Shown here in pieces: positions 1 through 9,330 of a stretch of 64,000 nucleotides of DNA. The DNA comes from Rhodococcus sp. RD6.2 (GTDB lineage: Bacteria; Actinomycetota; Actinomycetes; Mycobacteriales; Mycobacteriaceae): NCBI RefSeq assembly GCF_001040705.1, contig NZ_CVQP01000011.1:124248-188247 (forward strand), read 5' to 3'. Each line of letters starts with the position of its first letter. Positions within the stretch are counted from its first letter, which is position 1. The translations under genes were made by a program, and so were the position numbers. Below the pieces are notes generated by a model, which saw only the letters and a list, made by a program, of their open reading frames with translations, was not told the DNA's origin and did no database searches.

Positions 1-489
1 CCAGGCCTTCGTGGTGAACGGCGACAGCGACGGTCCGTCACTGAACCCGGCCGATCCCGAGGAACCGGGCGGACTCGCCGAACCCGTGCCGTCCCCGGTG
101 CCCGGCAGGAAGGCGCAGCAGAACGGGACCGGCCAGGACCCCAGATAGGTCCAGTTGATCCGGTCGCTGCTGCGGGCGAAGCCGATGTTCGCCCCGTCCA
201 CCGTCGTGTAGGTGACGTAGTAGTACCCGTCGGTGTGCCGGAAGATGCTCGGGTCACGCACCAGTCCCGACGGGGGCCGATACGCCGACAGTCGGAGTGG
301 TTGGAATTCCGTACCGTCTGCCGACTCGTACACGTCCATGTCGCGGTCGCTGGTGTTGCTGAACGCCACCATCGTGTAGCGCCGGTCCGGTGGTGCGGCG
401 CCACTGCTGCCCGGTGCCGCGACCAGCAGGCTCGCAGCCGTGAGCAACACCATCGACATGACGGACAGGCCCTTGCGTGTGGCTGGCAT
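1..489 (-). CDS. Secreted GH43-like five-bladed propeller protein, N-terminal part only
   Basis: The reading frame starts at an ATG at 489 on the minus strand and runs without a stop off the left edge, giving 163 residues. The first ~31 residues form a signal peptide: MPATRKG, then a hydrophobic stretch and an Ala/Ser/Gly-rich cleavage region. The mature part contains VRDPSIFRHTDGYYYVTYT, the blade signature of glycoside hydrolase family 43 and related arabinanase/xylosidase propellers, in which the Asp of RDP is a candidate catalytic residue. A second blade motif (GFARSSDRINW) follows. The likely role is extracellular glycan binding or hydrolysis, but the substrate cannot be read from this fragment and the other catalytic residues lie outside the window. 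It is divergent from sepIVA. Confidence 0.75.
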   Translation of the reverse strand, partial: MPATRKGLSVMSMVLLTAASLLVAAPGSSGAAPPDRRYTMVAFSNTSDRDMDVYESADGTEFQPLRLSAYRPPSGLVRDPSIFRHTDGYYYVTYTTVDGANIGFARSSDRINWTYLGSWPVPFCCAFLPGTGDGTGSASPPGSSGSAGFSDGPSLSPFTTKAW

Positions 490-664
490 CACACCTGCAG
501 TATCGGTGACGACGGACGCATCGGGCGTGACATCGGCCACGGGTGTGGCGGATCGTTACCCCGGACCTCGACACATCTGCGCGCCGGTGGGCGTGGCGTC
601 ACGCCCCACTCGCAGGCTGCGGCACTATTGACAGGTAAGTGGATGTCGATGATTGGGGTGTGGC

Positions 665-1429
665 GTGTATCGCGTATTCGAGGCACTCGACGAGCTTGTC
701 GCGATCGTGGAAGAGGCCCGCGGCGTGCCGATGACCGCGGGCTGCGTCGTCCCCCGCGGTGACGTGCTCGAACTGCTCGACGACGTACGGGACGCCATCC
801 CCGGCGAGTTGGACGACGCCCAGGACGTGCTCGACCACCGCGACAAACTGGTCGGTGACGCCCGCACCCACGCGGAGAAGATGGTCTCCGGCGCGACCGC
901 CGAAGCCGACGAGACCCTGTCGAGTGCCAGGCACGATGCCGACCGGATCCTCGCCGACGCGAAGGACAAGGCCGACCGCATGGTCGCGGAGGCGCAGGCG
1001 CACGCCGAACAACTCGTCGCCGACGCGCAGGACGAGGCCGAGCGGACCGTCGAGGACGGGCGTCGGGAGTACCAGGACGTGACGGGTCGAGCTGCCGCGG
1101 AAGCGGATCGGATGGTCGAAGCCGGACGCGCGGCGCAGGAACGGTCGATCGCAGAGGGGCAGGCCGAACAGGATCGCCTGGTGTCGCAGGCGGAGGTCGT
1201 GCAGGCCGCACACGCCGAGTCGGCACGGGTGATCGACGCGGCACACGCCGAGTCGGATCGACTGCGCGGCGACTGCGACCTCTACGTCGACAACAAGCTC
1301 GCCGAGTTCGAGGAGTTCCTCACCGGCACGATCCGGTCGGTGGGACGCGGACGGCAGCAGTTGCGCACCGGGTCCGGCGTGCCCACCTACGACGAACCGG
1401 ACGAGCGCCGGACAGAACGCCGTCGCTGA
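665..1429 (+). CDS. sepIVA: SepIVA, DivIVA-domain septum/elongation regulator
   Basis: This 254-residue cytoplasmic protein opens with YRVFEALDELVAIVEEARG and GDVLELLDD, then becomes a long Ala/Glu/Asp/Arg-rich coiled coil with repeated A-E-A-D heptads. It ends in DNKLAEFEEFL and SVGRGRQQLRT. Both ends closely match mycobacterial SepIVA (Rv2927c), an essential DivIVA-fold protein that acts in septation and polar envelope synthesis. I place the start at the GTG at 665 because the mycobacterial protein begins at the equivalent MYRVFEALDEL; a TTG at 653 would add four residues. The position just upstream of yceD-rpmF-rnc-mutM is the same as in M. tuberculosis, although here the ATPase/PPK2 pair separates them. 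The identity is by resemblance; the function is inferred from the mycobacterial work. Confidence 0.93.
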   Translation: MYRVFEALDELVAIVEEARGVPMTAGCVVPRGDVLELLDDVRDAIPGELDDAQDVLDHRDKLVGDARTHAEKMVSGATAEADETLSSARHDADRILADAKDKADRMVAEAQAHAEQLVADAQDEAERTVEDGRREYQDVTGRAAAEADRMVEAGRAAQERSIAEGQAEQDRLVSQAEVVQAAHAESARVIDAAHAESDRLRGDCDLYVDNKLAEFEEFLTGTIRSVGRGRQQLRTGSGVPTYDEPDERRTERRR

Positions 1430-1465
1430 CGACGATGCCTCCGCTCCGGGCCCCCGTCCGGTGGT

Positions 1466-4246
1466 TCAGGCTCCGCGGGCGCGGGTGGGTGTGACCGCCT
1501 CCGCCGCCGACAGTGCGCCGGGCGCCGACGCGCGGCGGCGTCGGCGGATCGCCTTCTCCGCCTCGACGACGACAGGAACGATCAGCGCCCACCCCAGGCA
1601 TACGAGCCACTGACGACCGGTCAGTGACGTCGTCATCAGCAGGTCCTGGAGGAATCCCAGTTCGACCGCGAGGACCGTCACCACGACCGGCACCGTCAGG
1701 ATCTTCAGCGCACCCAGCACGGGGGCGGTGATCCCGGAATCCGGATCGCGCCGCATGACCAGGCCGGCCATGATCGACGCGAGTGACATCACGACGAACG
1801 CCATCGTCATCGGCACGTTCGCCTCGGTGGTACTCAACTGGCCGGGGGCGAGCAGCAGCACGGCCAGTGTCACGGCGAACTGCAGTACTCCGTACGCCAT
1901 CCACTGCGTGAACGCCGCCCGGTTCGCGATCGGCAGCTTGGGATCCCGGGGTGGTTTGGCCATCAGGTTCGGTGCGGGTGGGTCGAGCATCACCACGATC
2001 ACCGGGAACAGCGTGATGAAGAAGTGCTGGAAGAGCACCATCAGGGGGGTCAGCGCGACTCCGTCGTTGATGTCGAAGATGCTCGCTGCGAGAAAGAGCA
2101 GGACCAGCGAGAACAGTTTCGACATCTGGTACCGGATGTACGAGACGACCTTGTCGTAGATGCCGCGCCCCAACCGGATGGCGGTGATCAGCGTCCCGAA
2201 GTTGTCGTCGGTGAGGATCATCTTGCCCGCCTGCTTGGTGACCTCACTTCCGGAGCCCATCGCGACGCCGATGTCGGCCTTCTTGAGGGCGGCGGCGTCG
2301 TTGACGGCGTCACCCGTCATCGCGACGACCGCGCCGCCGCGCTGCATGAGGTCCGCCAGTCGCAGTTTGTCCTGCGGTGTGACGCGTCCGAACACGTGAA
2401 GGTCCGGAAGCCGTTGCACCAGTTCCTCGTCGCTCATTGCCTGCAGTTCGGTTCCGCCGATGGCTCCGGGACCGAGGCCGAGTTCGGCGCCGATCGCCGA
2501 GGCGGTGATCGCGTGGTCGCCGGTGATCATGCGGACGTCGATCCCGGCTTCGTGGGCGGTGCGCACCGCCTCGACTGCCTCCGGTCGGAGCGGGTCGATG
2601 ATGCCGACCATGCCGATGAAGGTGAGGTCGTTCACGAACGACATCGGATCGGCGGCGACCGCCGCCTCCTGCCCGTCAACGTCGCGGGCGGCGAACGCGA
2701 GCACCCGCAGGCCCTTCTCCGACATCGATCGGTTCGCCGCGTCGATCTCGGCGCGGACGGTGTCGAGGGGTACGGACCGCCTGCCGGGCAGGAAGGCATG
2801 GGTGCACCGATCGAGGACCACGTCCGGGCCGCCCTTGACGACACCGACGAATCGGGTGTCGCCCTCGGCCTCCAGGTGGTGGTAGGTCGCCATGAACTTG
2901 TACGCCGAGTCGAACGGGACCTCCGCGACGCGGGGGTACTTCCTGCGGGTCAGCGGCGCGTCGACGCCCATCTTCGCGGCCAGCACGACCAGTGCGGCCT
3001 CGGTCGGATCACCGACCACCGCGCCCGCATCGGACACTGTCGCATCGCTGTCCAGGCACAGTCCGTACGCCAGCATGGTGAAGTCGGGGACCGGCTCGCC
3101 CGCGGCTTGGGTGATCGCGCCCTTCTTGTCGTAGCCCTCGCCGTCGACGGCGTACCAACGGGTGTGGAAGTACAGGGACCGCACCGTCATCTGGTTCATC
3201 GTGAGGGTGCCGGTCTTGTCGGAGTTGATGGCGCTCGTCGCTCCGAGGGTTTCCACGTCGGTGAGGTTCTTGACGACAGCCTTCGCGTCGGCGAGCTGAC
3301 GTGCCCCGTACGCGAGCATCGCCTGTACGAAGGTCGGCAGGCCAGTCGGGATGGCGGAGATGCCCATCGAGATGCCGAGGAGCAGAACGGTCGAGACGGA
3401 CTGGCCGCGGACGACACCGATGACGACGATGATCGCCACCGCCACCCAGGCGACCACGCCGAGAACCTTGGTGAGCGAGTCCAGTTCGCGCTGCAGTGGT
3501 GACTTGCTCGGTGCGACGGCGGACAGCATCGACGCGATCCGGCCCATCTCCGTGTGCATACCGGTCTCGGTGACCACGATGGTCGCGGTGCCGCGGGTGA
3601 CCGAGGTGTTCTGGAACACCATGTTGCTGCGGTCGCCGAGCGGCACGTCGGCGTCGGGCAGGGTCGCGGGATCCTTGGCGATCGGCGCACTCTCGCCGGT
3701 GAGCGCCGCCTCTTGGGTCTCGAGGGTTGCGGACCGGAGCAGTCTGCCGTCCGCGGGAACGATGTCGCCCGCTTCGAGTTCGACGACGTCCCCCGGGACG
3801 AGGGACGTCGCATCGAGTTGGATCAGCGTGCCGTCGCGGATCACGCGCGCCTGTGGTGTCTGCATCCGCGCGAGCGCGTCGACGCTGGCGCGAGCCTTGA
3901 GTTCCTGCTGGGTGCCGAGCACGACGTTGAGCAGGACGAGCGCGGCGACGACGATCGCGGTCGGCACCTCGCCGATCGCGACGCTGACGGCGGCCACGGC
4001 CACCAGCATCAGATTCATCGGGTCGCGCAGCTGTCGAAGTGCGGTCGACCACATCGACGGCGAGGGTTCGGCGGCGATCTCGTTGACGCCGTAGCGACGA
4101 GTGCGGTCCGTCGCGTCGGCTGCGGTCAGTCCCGCGTCCGCGTCCGACGTCAGGGCCGACACCACGGCGTCGGCGTCCTGTGCGTGCCACGGCGGGGGAG
4201 CCTCGGCGTCGGCGGATGCCGACGGAGTGTGGTCGGTGATGGACAT
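1466..4246 (-). CDS. P2-like cation-translocating P-type ATPase with atypical M4/M6
   Basis: This 926-residue integral membrane pump has the actuator motif TGES (residues 183-186), the phosphorylation motif DKTGTLT with Asp343, and a hinge motif TGDAVND. About ten membrane segments are arranged as in type II ATPases (SERCA/PMA-like). Two features are unusual. The M4 motif reads IPTGLPT where Ca2+ pumps have PEGLP, so the ion-liganding Glu is replaced by Thr. M6 reads FFITLFPVIVVMLDPP and lacks the usual N-x-x-x-D ligand pair. The transported ion therefore cannot be assumed to be Ca2+. The ATG at 4246 is preceded by AGGAG. The gene lies 60 bases downstream of ppk2 on the same strand and is probably co-transcribed. 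Physiological substrate unknown. Confidence 0.9.
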   Translation of the reverse strand: MSITDHTPSASADAEAPPPWHAQDADAVVSALTSDADAGLTAADATDRTRRYGVNEIAAEPSPSMWSTALRQLRDPMNLMLVAVAAVSVAIGEVPTAIVVAALVLLNVVLGTQQELKARASVDALARMQTPQARVIRDGTLIQLDATSLVPGDVVELEAGDIVPADGRLLRSATLETQEAALTGESAPIAKDPATLPDADVPLGDRSNMVFQNTSVTRGTATIVVTETGMHTEMGRIASMLSAVAPSKSPLQRELDSLTKVLGVVAWVAVAIIVVIGVVRGQSVSTVLLLGISMGISAIPTGLPTFVQAMLAYGARQLADAKAVVKNLTDVETLGATSAINSDKTGTLTMNQMTVRSLYFHTRWYAVDGEGYDKKGAITQAAGEPVPDFTMLAYGLCLDSDATVSDAGAVVGDPTEAALVVLAAKMGVDAPLTRRKYPRVAEVPFDSAYKFMATYHHLEAEGDTRFVGVVKGGPDVVLDRCTHAFLPGRRSVPLDTVRAEIDAANRSMSEKGLRVLAFAARDVDGQEAAVAADPMSFVNDLTFIGMVGIIDPLRPEAVEAVRTAHEAGIDVRMITGDHAITASAIGAELGLGPGAIGGTELQAMSDEELVQRLPDLHVFGRVTPQDKLRLADLMQRGGAVVAMTGDAVNDAAALKKADIGVAMGSGSEVTKQAGKMILTDDNFGTLITAIRLGRGIYDKVVSYIRYQMSKLFSLVLLFLAASIFDINDGVALTPLMVLFQHFFITLFPVIVVMLDPPAPNLMAKPPRDPKLPIANRAAFTQWMAYGVLQFAVTLAVLLLAPGQLSTTEANVPMTMAFVVMSLASIMAGLVMRRDPDSGITAPVLGALKILTVPVVVTVLAVELGFLQDLLMTTSLTGRQWLVCLGWALIVPVVVEAEKAIRRRRRASAPGALSAAEAVTPTRARGA

Positions 4247-4306
4247 GATCTGGTGCTCCTCGGACGGGATCAGCGAGGCGGATCGGGTCGCCCCGCGGCG
4301 GGCAGA

Positions 4307-5176
4307 TCAGAACGGGGTGGGAATCCACCGCAGTGGTTGCCGAGGAGGTTCGTAGTCGCCGGCGGGTTGACGCTTCGGCAACGTGACCTTGCGATGTTTC
4401 AGCGGTTCGTACGGCACCTGGTCGAGGAGGTGACTGATGATGTTCAGCCGTCCGCGCTTCTTGTCGTCGGTGTCGACGAGGTACCACGGCGCCCATCCGG
4501 TGTCGGTCATCCGGAACATGTCGTCACGGGCGCGGGAGTAGTCGTACCACCGGCTGTACGACTCGAGGTCGAGGTCGGAAAGCTTCCACACCTTGCGGGG
4601 ATCGTCGATCCGGCTCTGCAACCGCAGCGTTTGCTGTTCCTCGCTGACCTCGAGCCAATACTTGAGCAGAATCACGCCCGATTCGACGATGGCGCGTTCG
4701 ACCGCGGGTGTCGCCTCGAGGAACCGCAGCGACTGGTCCTCGGTGCAGAAACCCATCACTCGCTCGACGCCGGCGCGGTTGTACCAACTGCGATCGAAGA
4801 TGACGACCTCTCCCGCTGCAGGCAGGTGCGGGATGTACCGCTGGATGTACATCTGCGACTTCTCGCGCTCGGTCGGTGCGGGAAGGGCGACGACCCGGAA
4901 GACCCGCGGGCTCACGCGTTCGGTGATCGCCTTGATGACTCCGCCCTTGCCTGCCGTGTCCCGGCCCTCGAACAGGATGCAGACCTTGGCCCCCGAGGTC
5001 TTGACCCATTCCTGCATCGCCACGAGCTCGGCATCGAGCGGCTCGAGGAGGTGGCGGTACTCCTTGTACGTGAGCTTCTCGGGTGGCGGCGCCGAGCCAG
5101 GGCCGACCAGTTCGACTTCGTGCTTCTCGTCGCCATGCTTATCGCCGTTGTGCTTCTTGCCACCGCGCTTGCTCAC
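4307..5176 (-). CDS. ppk2: Polyphosphate kinase 2 (PPK2)
   Basis: This 289-residue cytoplasmic enzyme belongs to the P-loop PPK2 family, which transfers phosphate between polyphosphate and nucleotides. The Walker A loop is EGRDTAGKGG (residues ~70-79), the Walker B-like segment is FDRSWYNRAGVERVMGF, and the C-terminal lid region is rich in Arg, Trp and Tyr (SRWYDYSRARDDMF). The first ~30 residues are a Lys/His/Asp-rich, probably disordered extension. I chose the GTG at 5176 (VSKRGGKKH), which has a GGGATGG element just upstream, rather than an in-frame start 126 bases earlier that would add an Arg-rich leader with no family resemblance. It is likely the first gene of a two-gene operon with the P-type ATPase, and is divergent from yceD. 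Whether it prefers GDP or ADP cannot be told from sequence. Confidence 0.93.
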   Translation of the reverse strand: MSKRGGKKHNGDKHGDEKHEVELVGPGSAPPPEKLTYKEYRHLLEPLDAELVAMQEWVKTSGAKVCILFEGRDTAGKGGVIKAITERVSPRVFRVVALPAPTEREKSQMYIQRYIPHLPAAGEVVIFDRSWYNRAGVERVMGFCTEDQSLRFLEATPAVERAIVESGVILLKYWLEVSEEQQTLRLQSRIDDPRKVWKLSDLDLESYSRWYDYSRARDDMFRMTDTGWAPWYLVDTDDKKRGRLNIISHLLDQVPYEPLKHRKVTLPKRQPAGDYEPPRQPLRWIPTPF

Positions 5177-5346
5177 GGGACCATCCCCTCGACGTCGACT
5201 GCGGTCATCTTCCTCCGAGATTCGCTGCTGCGCTGACCGAGCGTCTGCGCGACCCGGTTTCCGATGCGATGGGCCATCGCGTACCCTGGTGTGGTTGCCC
5301 AATCCGGGGCGGCCGGTTTTGTCGTTCCGTATAGAAAGAGTGTCGA

Positions 5347-5991
5347 GTGTCCTCCCACAGCTCCGCTACGCCCCGTCTGCACGAGGGCGGCTTCGTGCTG
5401 GACACCCGCAAGCTCGGCCGCAGGCCCGGATCGATGATCACGGTCACTCGGACGGTGCCGACGCCGACGCGTATCGGCCTCGACCTGATCGCCGTTCCCG
5501 TCGGCGCCGACGTCGAGCTGGATCTCCGCCTCGAATCCGTTTCGGAGGGCGTGCTGGTCACCGGTACCGTTCACGCCGACACGACAGGGGAGTGCTCGCG
5601 CTGCCTCGAACCGTTCGACGGCACCCTCGATCTCTACCTCACCGAACTGTTCGCATACCCGAACAGCGTCACCGAGGAGACCACCGAGGAGGACGAGATC
5701 TACCGGATCGTCGACGACTTGATCGACCTGGAGCCGGTCATCGTCGACGCCGCCGGACTTGAACTTCCGCTGCAGCCGCTGTGCAGCGAAGACTGCCAGG
5801 GACTGTGCCCCGAATGTGGCATTCGCCTGGCGATTGCAGAATCTGGGCATGGGCATGAGATACTTGATCCTCGCTGGGCTGCCCTCGCGGGGAAGTTGGC
5901 CGATGCCGAAGGTGTCGCTGACGTCAACAGTGTCGAAGCCGATGCCGAGCCCAGCACGAATCTTGTGAACACCGAAGCCGAGGAGAAGTAG
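5347..5991 (+). CDS. YceD/DUF177 family protein
   Basis: This 214-residue cytoplasmic protein matches the DUF177/YceD family, which is linked in bacteria and plastids to large-subunit rRNA accumulation. It carries two Cys pairs, CSRC in the middle and [12 protein letters not shown] in the C-terminal half, which probably form a small metal-binding site. An acidic tail (TEEDE and AEEK) is also present. It sits two bases before rpmF and upstream of rnc, the usual arrangement in bacteria, which supports a role in ribosome biogenesis. The GTG start at 5347 follows a weak AAAGAG element. Possible -10 hexamers TACCCT at 5282-5287 and TATAGA nearer the start would provide the promoter. The molecular function remains uncharacterised. 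Confidence 0.93.
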   Translation: MSSHSSATPRLHEGGFVLDTRKLGRRPGSMITVTRTVPTPTRIGLDLIAVPVGADVELDLRLESVSEGVLVTGTVHADTTGECSRCLEPFDGTLDLYLTELFAYPNSVTEETTEEDEIYRIVDDLIDLEPVIVDAAGLELPLQPLCSEDCQGLCPECGIRLAIAESGHGHEILDPRWAALAGKLADAEGVADVNSVEADAEPSTNLVNTEAEEK

Positions 5992-5993
5992 AA

Positions 5994-6176
5994 GTGGCTG
6001 TCCCCAAGCGCAGAATGTCGCGATCCAACACCCGGTCGCGTCGCAGCCAGTGGAAGACCACTGCGCCCACCCTCGTGACCTGCCCGAACCGCGGCTGCGG
6101 CGAGAAGACCCTGCCGCACATCGCGTGCCCGTCCTGCGGCACCTACAAGGGTCGTCAGGTCACTGCTGCGGTCTAG
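5994..6176 (+). CDS. rpmF: 50S ribosomal protein L32
   Basis: This 60-residue basic protein starts [20 protein letters not shown] and carries a four-Cys zinc ribbon (CPNRGCG and CPSCG), so it is the zinc-containing (C+) form of L32. Actinobacteria often also carry a zinc-free paralogue, but none lies in this window. The GTG at 5994 lies two bases after the yceD stop, and the downstream rnc start is five bases after the rpmF stop, so the three genes form a tight ribosome-biogenesis operon. In M. tuberculosis the equivalent slot between Rv2926c and rnc holds no L32 as far as I recall, so gene content differs slightly here. Confidence 0.97.
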   Translation: MAVPKRRMSRSNTRSRRSQWKTTAPTLVTCPNRGCGEKTLPHIACPSCGTYKGRQVTAAV

Positions 6177-6181
6177 TCGCA

Positions 6182-6970
6182 GTGACGAGCAGTACGAGCC
6201 CAACGGCTCCCGCCGGCGGCGAGGAGGGCAAGCATGCTTCCCTCCTCGCCGCTCTTGGCGTTGATCTGGACGAATCGCTCCTGACCTTGGCTCTGACCCA
6301 CCGCTCGTATGCGTACGAGAACGGTGGTCTGCCGACGAACGAGCGACTGGAGTTCCTCGGTGACTCGGTCCTCGGACTTTCCGTCACCGAACGGCTTTAC
6401 ACCGCGCATCCCGACAAGTCGGAAGGCGAGTTGGCGAAGATCCGCGCGAGTGTCGTGAACATGCACGCTCTGGCGGAGGTCGCTCGCGGTCTCGGCGAGG
6501 GTGGGCTGGGTGTACACCTCCTCCTCGGCAAGGGTGAGGAGATGACCGGCGGCAGGAACAAGCCGAGCATCCTCGCCGACGGCATGGAATCCCTCCTCGG
6601 CGCGGTGCACCTTCAGCACGGCATCGACACCGCTCGGTCCGTCGTGCTCGCGCTGTTCGCCGACCTGCTCGAACGGGGCCCCCGACTCGGTGCCGGTCTG
6701 GACTGGAAGACGAGCCTGCAGGAACTGACCGCGGAGCGCGGCGCCGGTGTGCCCGCGTACGAGATCAGTTCCACCGGCCCCGATCACGACAAGGAATTCA
6801 CCGCGACGGTTCTCGTCGCGGGTGTCCCGTTCGGTGTCGGCGTCGGCCGGACGAAGAAGGAAGCCGAGCAGAAGGCCGCCAGCACCGCGTGGCAGGCACT
6901 GACGGACGGGCAGTCCGACTCGGATTCCGGTTCGACCGCCGTCGCGTCGACGGACGGGTCCGGCGAGTAG
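6182..6970 (+). CDS. rnc: Ribonuclease III
   Basis: This 262-residue enzyme cleaves double-stranded RNA, including the stems that flank 16S and 23S rRNA in the precursor. The nuclease domain carries the signature [12 protein letters not shown] with catalytic Glu57 and Asp61, and a second acidic cluster around [11 protein letters not shown] double-stranded-RNA-binding domain follows at about residues 175-245, ending in [14 protein letters not shown] short Ser/Asp-rich tail closes the protein. I set the start at the GTG at 6182, five bases after rpmF; longer versions would overlap rpmF entirely. It is part of the yceD-rpmF-rnc-mutM operon. Confidence 0.97.
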   Translation: MTSSTSPTAPAGGEEGKHASLLAALGVDLDESLLTLALTHRSYAYENGGLPTNERLEFLGDSVLGLSVTERLYTAHPDKSEGELAKIRASVVNMHALAEVARGLGEGGLGVHLLLGKGEEMTGGRNKPSILADGMESLLGAVHLQHGIDTARSVVLALFADLLERGPRLGAGLDWKTSLQELTAERGAGVPAYEISSTGPDHDKEFTATVLVAGVPFGVGVGRTKKEAEQKAASTAWQALTDGQSDSDSGSTAVASTDGSGE

Positions 6971-6976
6971 TCTACT

Positions 6977-7840
6977 GTGCCCGAACTTCCCGAGGTCGAG
7001 GTCGTGCGTCGCGGGTTGACCACGCATGTGGTCGGTTCCCGGGTGGACGCGGTCGAAGTGCTGCACCCACGTGCAGTCCGTCGGCACCTCGCAGGCGGAT
7101 CCGACCTGATCTCGCGACTGACCGGGCTGTCCGTCACCGCCGCGCAGCGGCGCGGAAAGTATCTGTGGCTCGAGGTCGATCCCGGTGACCTCGCGGTCGT
7201 CGTGCACCTGGGCATGAGCGGTCAGATGCTCGTGCAGTCGCCTGACGTCGCGCGGGAGAAGCACCTGCGTATCCGAGCCGAACTCGACAGTGGCAACGAA
7301 TTGCGGTTCGTCGATCAGCGCACCTTCGGTGGGTGGGCACTGGCGCCACTCGTCGACGTCGACGGGACGGTCGTCCCGGAACCGGTCGCGCACATCGCCC
7401 GCGACCCACTCGACCCGCTCTTCGACCCCGATGCTGCGGTCGCGGCGATCCGCCGCAAGCAGTCCGAGATCAAACGGGTGCTCCTTGACCAGACCGTGCT
7501 CTCCGGGGTCGGCAACATCTACGCCGACGAAGCCCTGTGGCGCAGCCGCATCCACGGCAATCGCCCCGCCGACCGGCTGACGCGGCCCCAGGTCCGGTTG
7601 CTGCTCGAATCCGTGACCGAAGTGATGGCCGAAGCGCTCGCGCAGGGTGGCACCTCGTTCGACGCCCTCTATGTCAACGTCAACGGCGAATCCGGCTACT
7701 TCGACCGCTCACTGTCCGCGTACGGCCGCGAGGACGAGCCCTGCTCGCGCTGCGGTGCCCCGATCCGGCGCGAGAAGTTCATGAACCGCTCGTCGTACAG
7801 TTGCCCGCGCTGCCAGCCGCGGCCTCGATCGATCCGCTGA
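6977..7840 (+). CDS. mutM: Formamidopyrimidine-DNA glycosylase
   Basis: This 287-residue base-excision repair enzyme removes 8-oxoguanine and formamidopyrimidines. After removal of the initiator Met the protein begins PELPEVE, giving the catalytic N-terminal Pro and the following Glu. The helix-two-turn-helix core contains [13 protein letters not shown], and a C-terminal zinc finger has CSRCG and CPRCQ Cys pairs. Length and all elements fit an active enzyme. The start is a GTG at 6977, six bases after rnc. Its last 62 bases are overlapped by the convergent MocR-type regulator, so the zinc-finger codons are shared with the regulator's C-terminus on the other strand. Confidence 0.97.
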   Translation: MPELPEVEVVRRGLTTHVVGSRVDAVEVLHPRAVRRHLAGGSDLISRLTGLSVTAAQRRGKYLWLEVDPGDLAVVVHLGMSGQMLVQSPDVAREKHLRIRAELDSGNELRFVDQRTFGGWALAPLVDVDGTVVPEPVAHIARDPLDPLFDPDAAVAAIRRKQSEIKRVLLDQTVLSGVGNIYADEALWRSRIHGNRPADRLTRPQVRLLLESVTEVMAEALAQGGTSFDALYVNVNGESGYFDRSLSAYGREDEPCSRCGAPIRREKFMNRSSYSCPRCQPRPRSIR

Positions 7841-9260
7841 CGACGTCCGCGATCACCTGCGCCGCCTCGTCGGCGCGGGATTCCGGGAGTCGGGCGTAGC
7901 CGCACAGGAGTCCGCGTGGACCCGAGTCGGTCGCGCGGTAGGCGGCGAGGGGACGCACGGTGAAGCCGCGCTCGCGGATCGCATCCGCAACGGCGGCGTC
8001 GTCGCATTGGTCGGGAAGTGGCAGTGCCACATGCAGTCCGGCTTCGACACCGAGTGGTGTCACGTCGGGTAGTCGCGCGGCCAGCGCGTCGATGAATGCC
8101 TCGCGCCGTGCCGAGTAGGTGCGTGACGCGCGTGCGAGATGGCGGGTGAGGGAGCCCGATTCGACGAACCGTGCGAACGCGTCCGCCGTGATGGCGCAGA
8201 CGGATTCGCCGGTCGCTGTGAGTGCGTCGTGTGCGCGGGGGAGCAGAGGCGCCGGCGGAATCAGCCACGCCAACCGCAGCGACGGGGTGATGACCTTCGA
8301 TGCGGTCCCGAGATAGGCGACGCGGTCGCGTCCGCCGTCGATCGCGCGCAGCGCTGGCAGTGATGCGACGCCGTACCGGAATTCGCCGTCGTAGTCGTCT
8401 TCGATGATCCACCGCCCCGTCGATGCCGCCGACGCCACCAGATCGGCGCGGCGGGCCACCGACATCCGCGAGCCCAGCGGGAACTGGTGTGCCGGAGTGC
8501 AGTACACCGCGACGTCGTCGAGGTGCAGCGCCGCCGGATCGAGGCCGTCCACGCCCACGGCAACCGGTCGGATCCGGGCACCCGACTGCAGTAGTGCGAG
8601 GCGTGCCTTCGTGTACCCGGGGTCCTCGAATGCGACCTGCCTGCCGTCGAGGTCGGCAGCCGCGGCCATGACGCGAAGCCCCGCGGCCACTCCCGGCACC
8701 ACGAGGATCTCCTCGGGTTCCGCCGCGACTCCCCGGGTCCGTCGCAGGTGTTCGGCGAGCGCCTGGCGGAGCCTGCGGTGCGTGTGCGGTCCCGGAACGA
8801 ATCCCGGAATCGGCGCCGATGCCGCCGCCCGCCACGCGGAACGCCAGTCCCGCGCTGCAACGAGCCCGGTGTCCGGGTAGCCGGGCGACAGGTCGAAATC
8901 CGACTCGGCGTGGCCGGGATCGGTCGTTGGTGTCGTCGCGGCGGGTGCGGTGACGTGCGGAGTGACCCCGGCGCGGGCCGCGGCAACGGCGCCGGGCGCG
9001 ACACGGGTGCCGGATCCCGTTCGGGTGTCGACGAATCCGGCCGCGGACAGCTCGTCGTACGCGTCGACCACGGCGGCGCGGGAGACGCCGAGGTCGGCGG
9101 CGAGTGCGCGGCTCGGCGGCAGCAGGTCGCCCGGACCGAGCGCTCCCGAGCGCAGGGCCGCGACGATCGCACCGGCGATGCGACGACGAAGCGGCTCGGC
9201 GGTCTCGTCGAGGGTCAGGTGGAGTGTCGAAACGGAAGCGGTGCGTGCCACGCCCGCCAC
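7779..9260 (-). CDS. MocR/PdxR-type GntR regulator with aminotransferase-like domain
   Basis: This 493-residue chimeric regulator has an N-terminal winged helix of the GntR family ([14 protein letters not shown], then [18 protein letters not shown], residues ~22-80). A fold-type-I PLP-dependent aminotransferase domain fills the rest. The Lys of GTASKVITP is the candidate Schiff-base residue, and EDDYDGEF is the conserved PLP-domain motif. Such proteins sense PLP or an aldimine and control vitamin B6 or amino-acid genes. It is divergent from an FMN split-barrel (pyridoxamine-phosphate-oxidase-like) gene with three related direct repeats in between, which suggests that gene is its target. The GTG at 9260 is the most upstream start; a GTG at 9251 is an alternative. 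The 3' end overlaps mutM. Confidence 0.9.
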   Translation of the reverse strand: MAGVARTASVSTLHLTLDETAEPLRRRIAGAIVAALRSGALGPGDLLPPSRALAADLGVSRAAVVDAYDELSAAGFVDTRTGSGTRVAPGAVAAARAGVTPHVTAPAATTPTTDPGHAESDFDLSPGYPDTGLVAARDWRSAWRAAASAPIPGFVPGPHTHRRLRQALAEHLRRTRGVAAEPEEILVVPGVAAGLRVMAAAADLDGRQVAFEDPGYTKARLALLQSGARIRPVAVGVDGLDPAALHLDDVAVYCTPAHQFPLGSRMSVARRADLVASAASTGRWIIEDDYDGEFRYGVASLPALRAIDGGRDRVAYLGTASKVITPSLRLAWLIPPAPLLPRAHDALTATGESVCAITADAFARFVESGSLTRHLARASRTYSARREAFIDALAARLPDVTPLGVEAGLHVALPLPDQCDDAAVADAIRERGFTVRPLAAYRATDSGPRGLLCGYARLPESRADEAAQVIADVVSGSIEAAAGSAGNCTTSGS

Positions 9261-9267
9261 GATACCG

Positions 9268-9312
9268 GTCTGAAACTTTTGTCAGAAGTGGACCTTTCTA
9301 CCAGTCCGAAAT
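9268..9312. promoter_or_regulatory. Candidate MocR operator: three direct repeats
   Basis: Between the divergent MocR gene and the PNPOx-like gene lie three same-orientation 9-base elements: GTCTGAAAC at 9268, GTCAGAAGT at 9281 and GTCCGAAAT at 9304 (pattern GTCNGAAnN). MocR regulators are known to bind direct repeats. The middle copy runs into GAAGTGGACC, which also recalls the motif I remember for corynebacterial PdxR. The assignment is inference from position and repetition. Confidence 0.4.
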
Positions 9313-9330
9313 GACGGCAGGGTGGACGAC

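Noticed and set aside
628-633. TTGACA as a -35 box for sepIVA
   Set aside because: A matching -10 hexamer at 16-18 bases would fall at about 650-657, where GATTGG-like sequence does not fit, and it would leave too little room before the GTG at 665.
6050-6181. Extension of RNase III into rpmF
   Set aside because: The in-frame start at 6050 would overlap most of rpmF and encode a His/Arg/Pro-rich leader. The GTG at 6182 directly precedes the family-like sequence.
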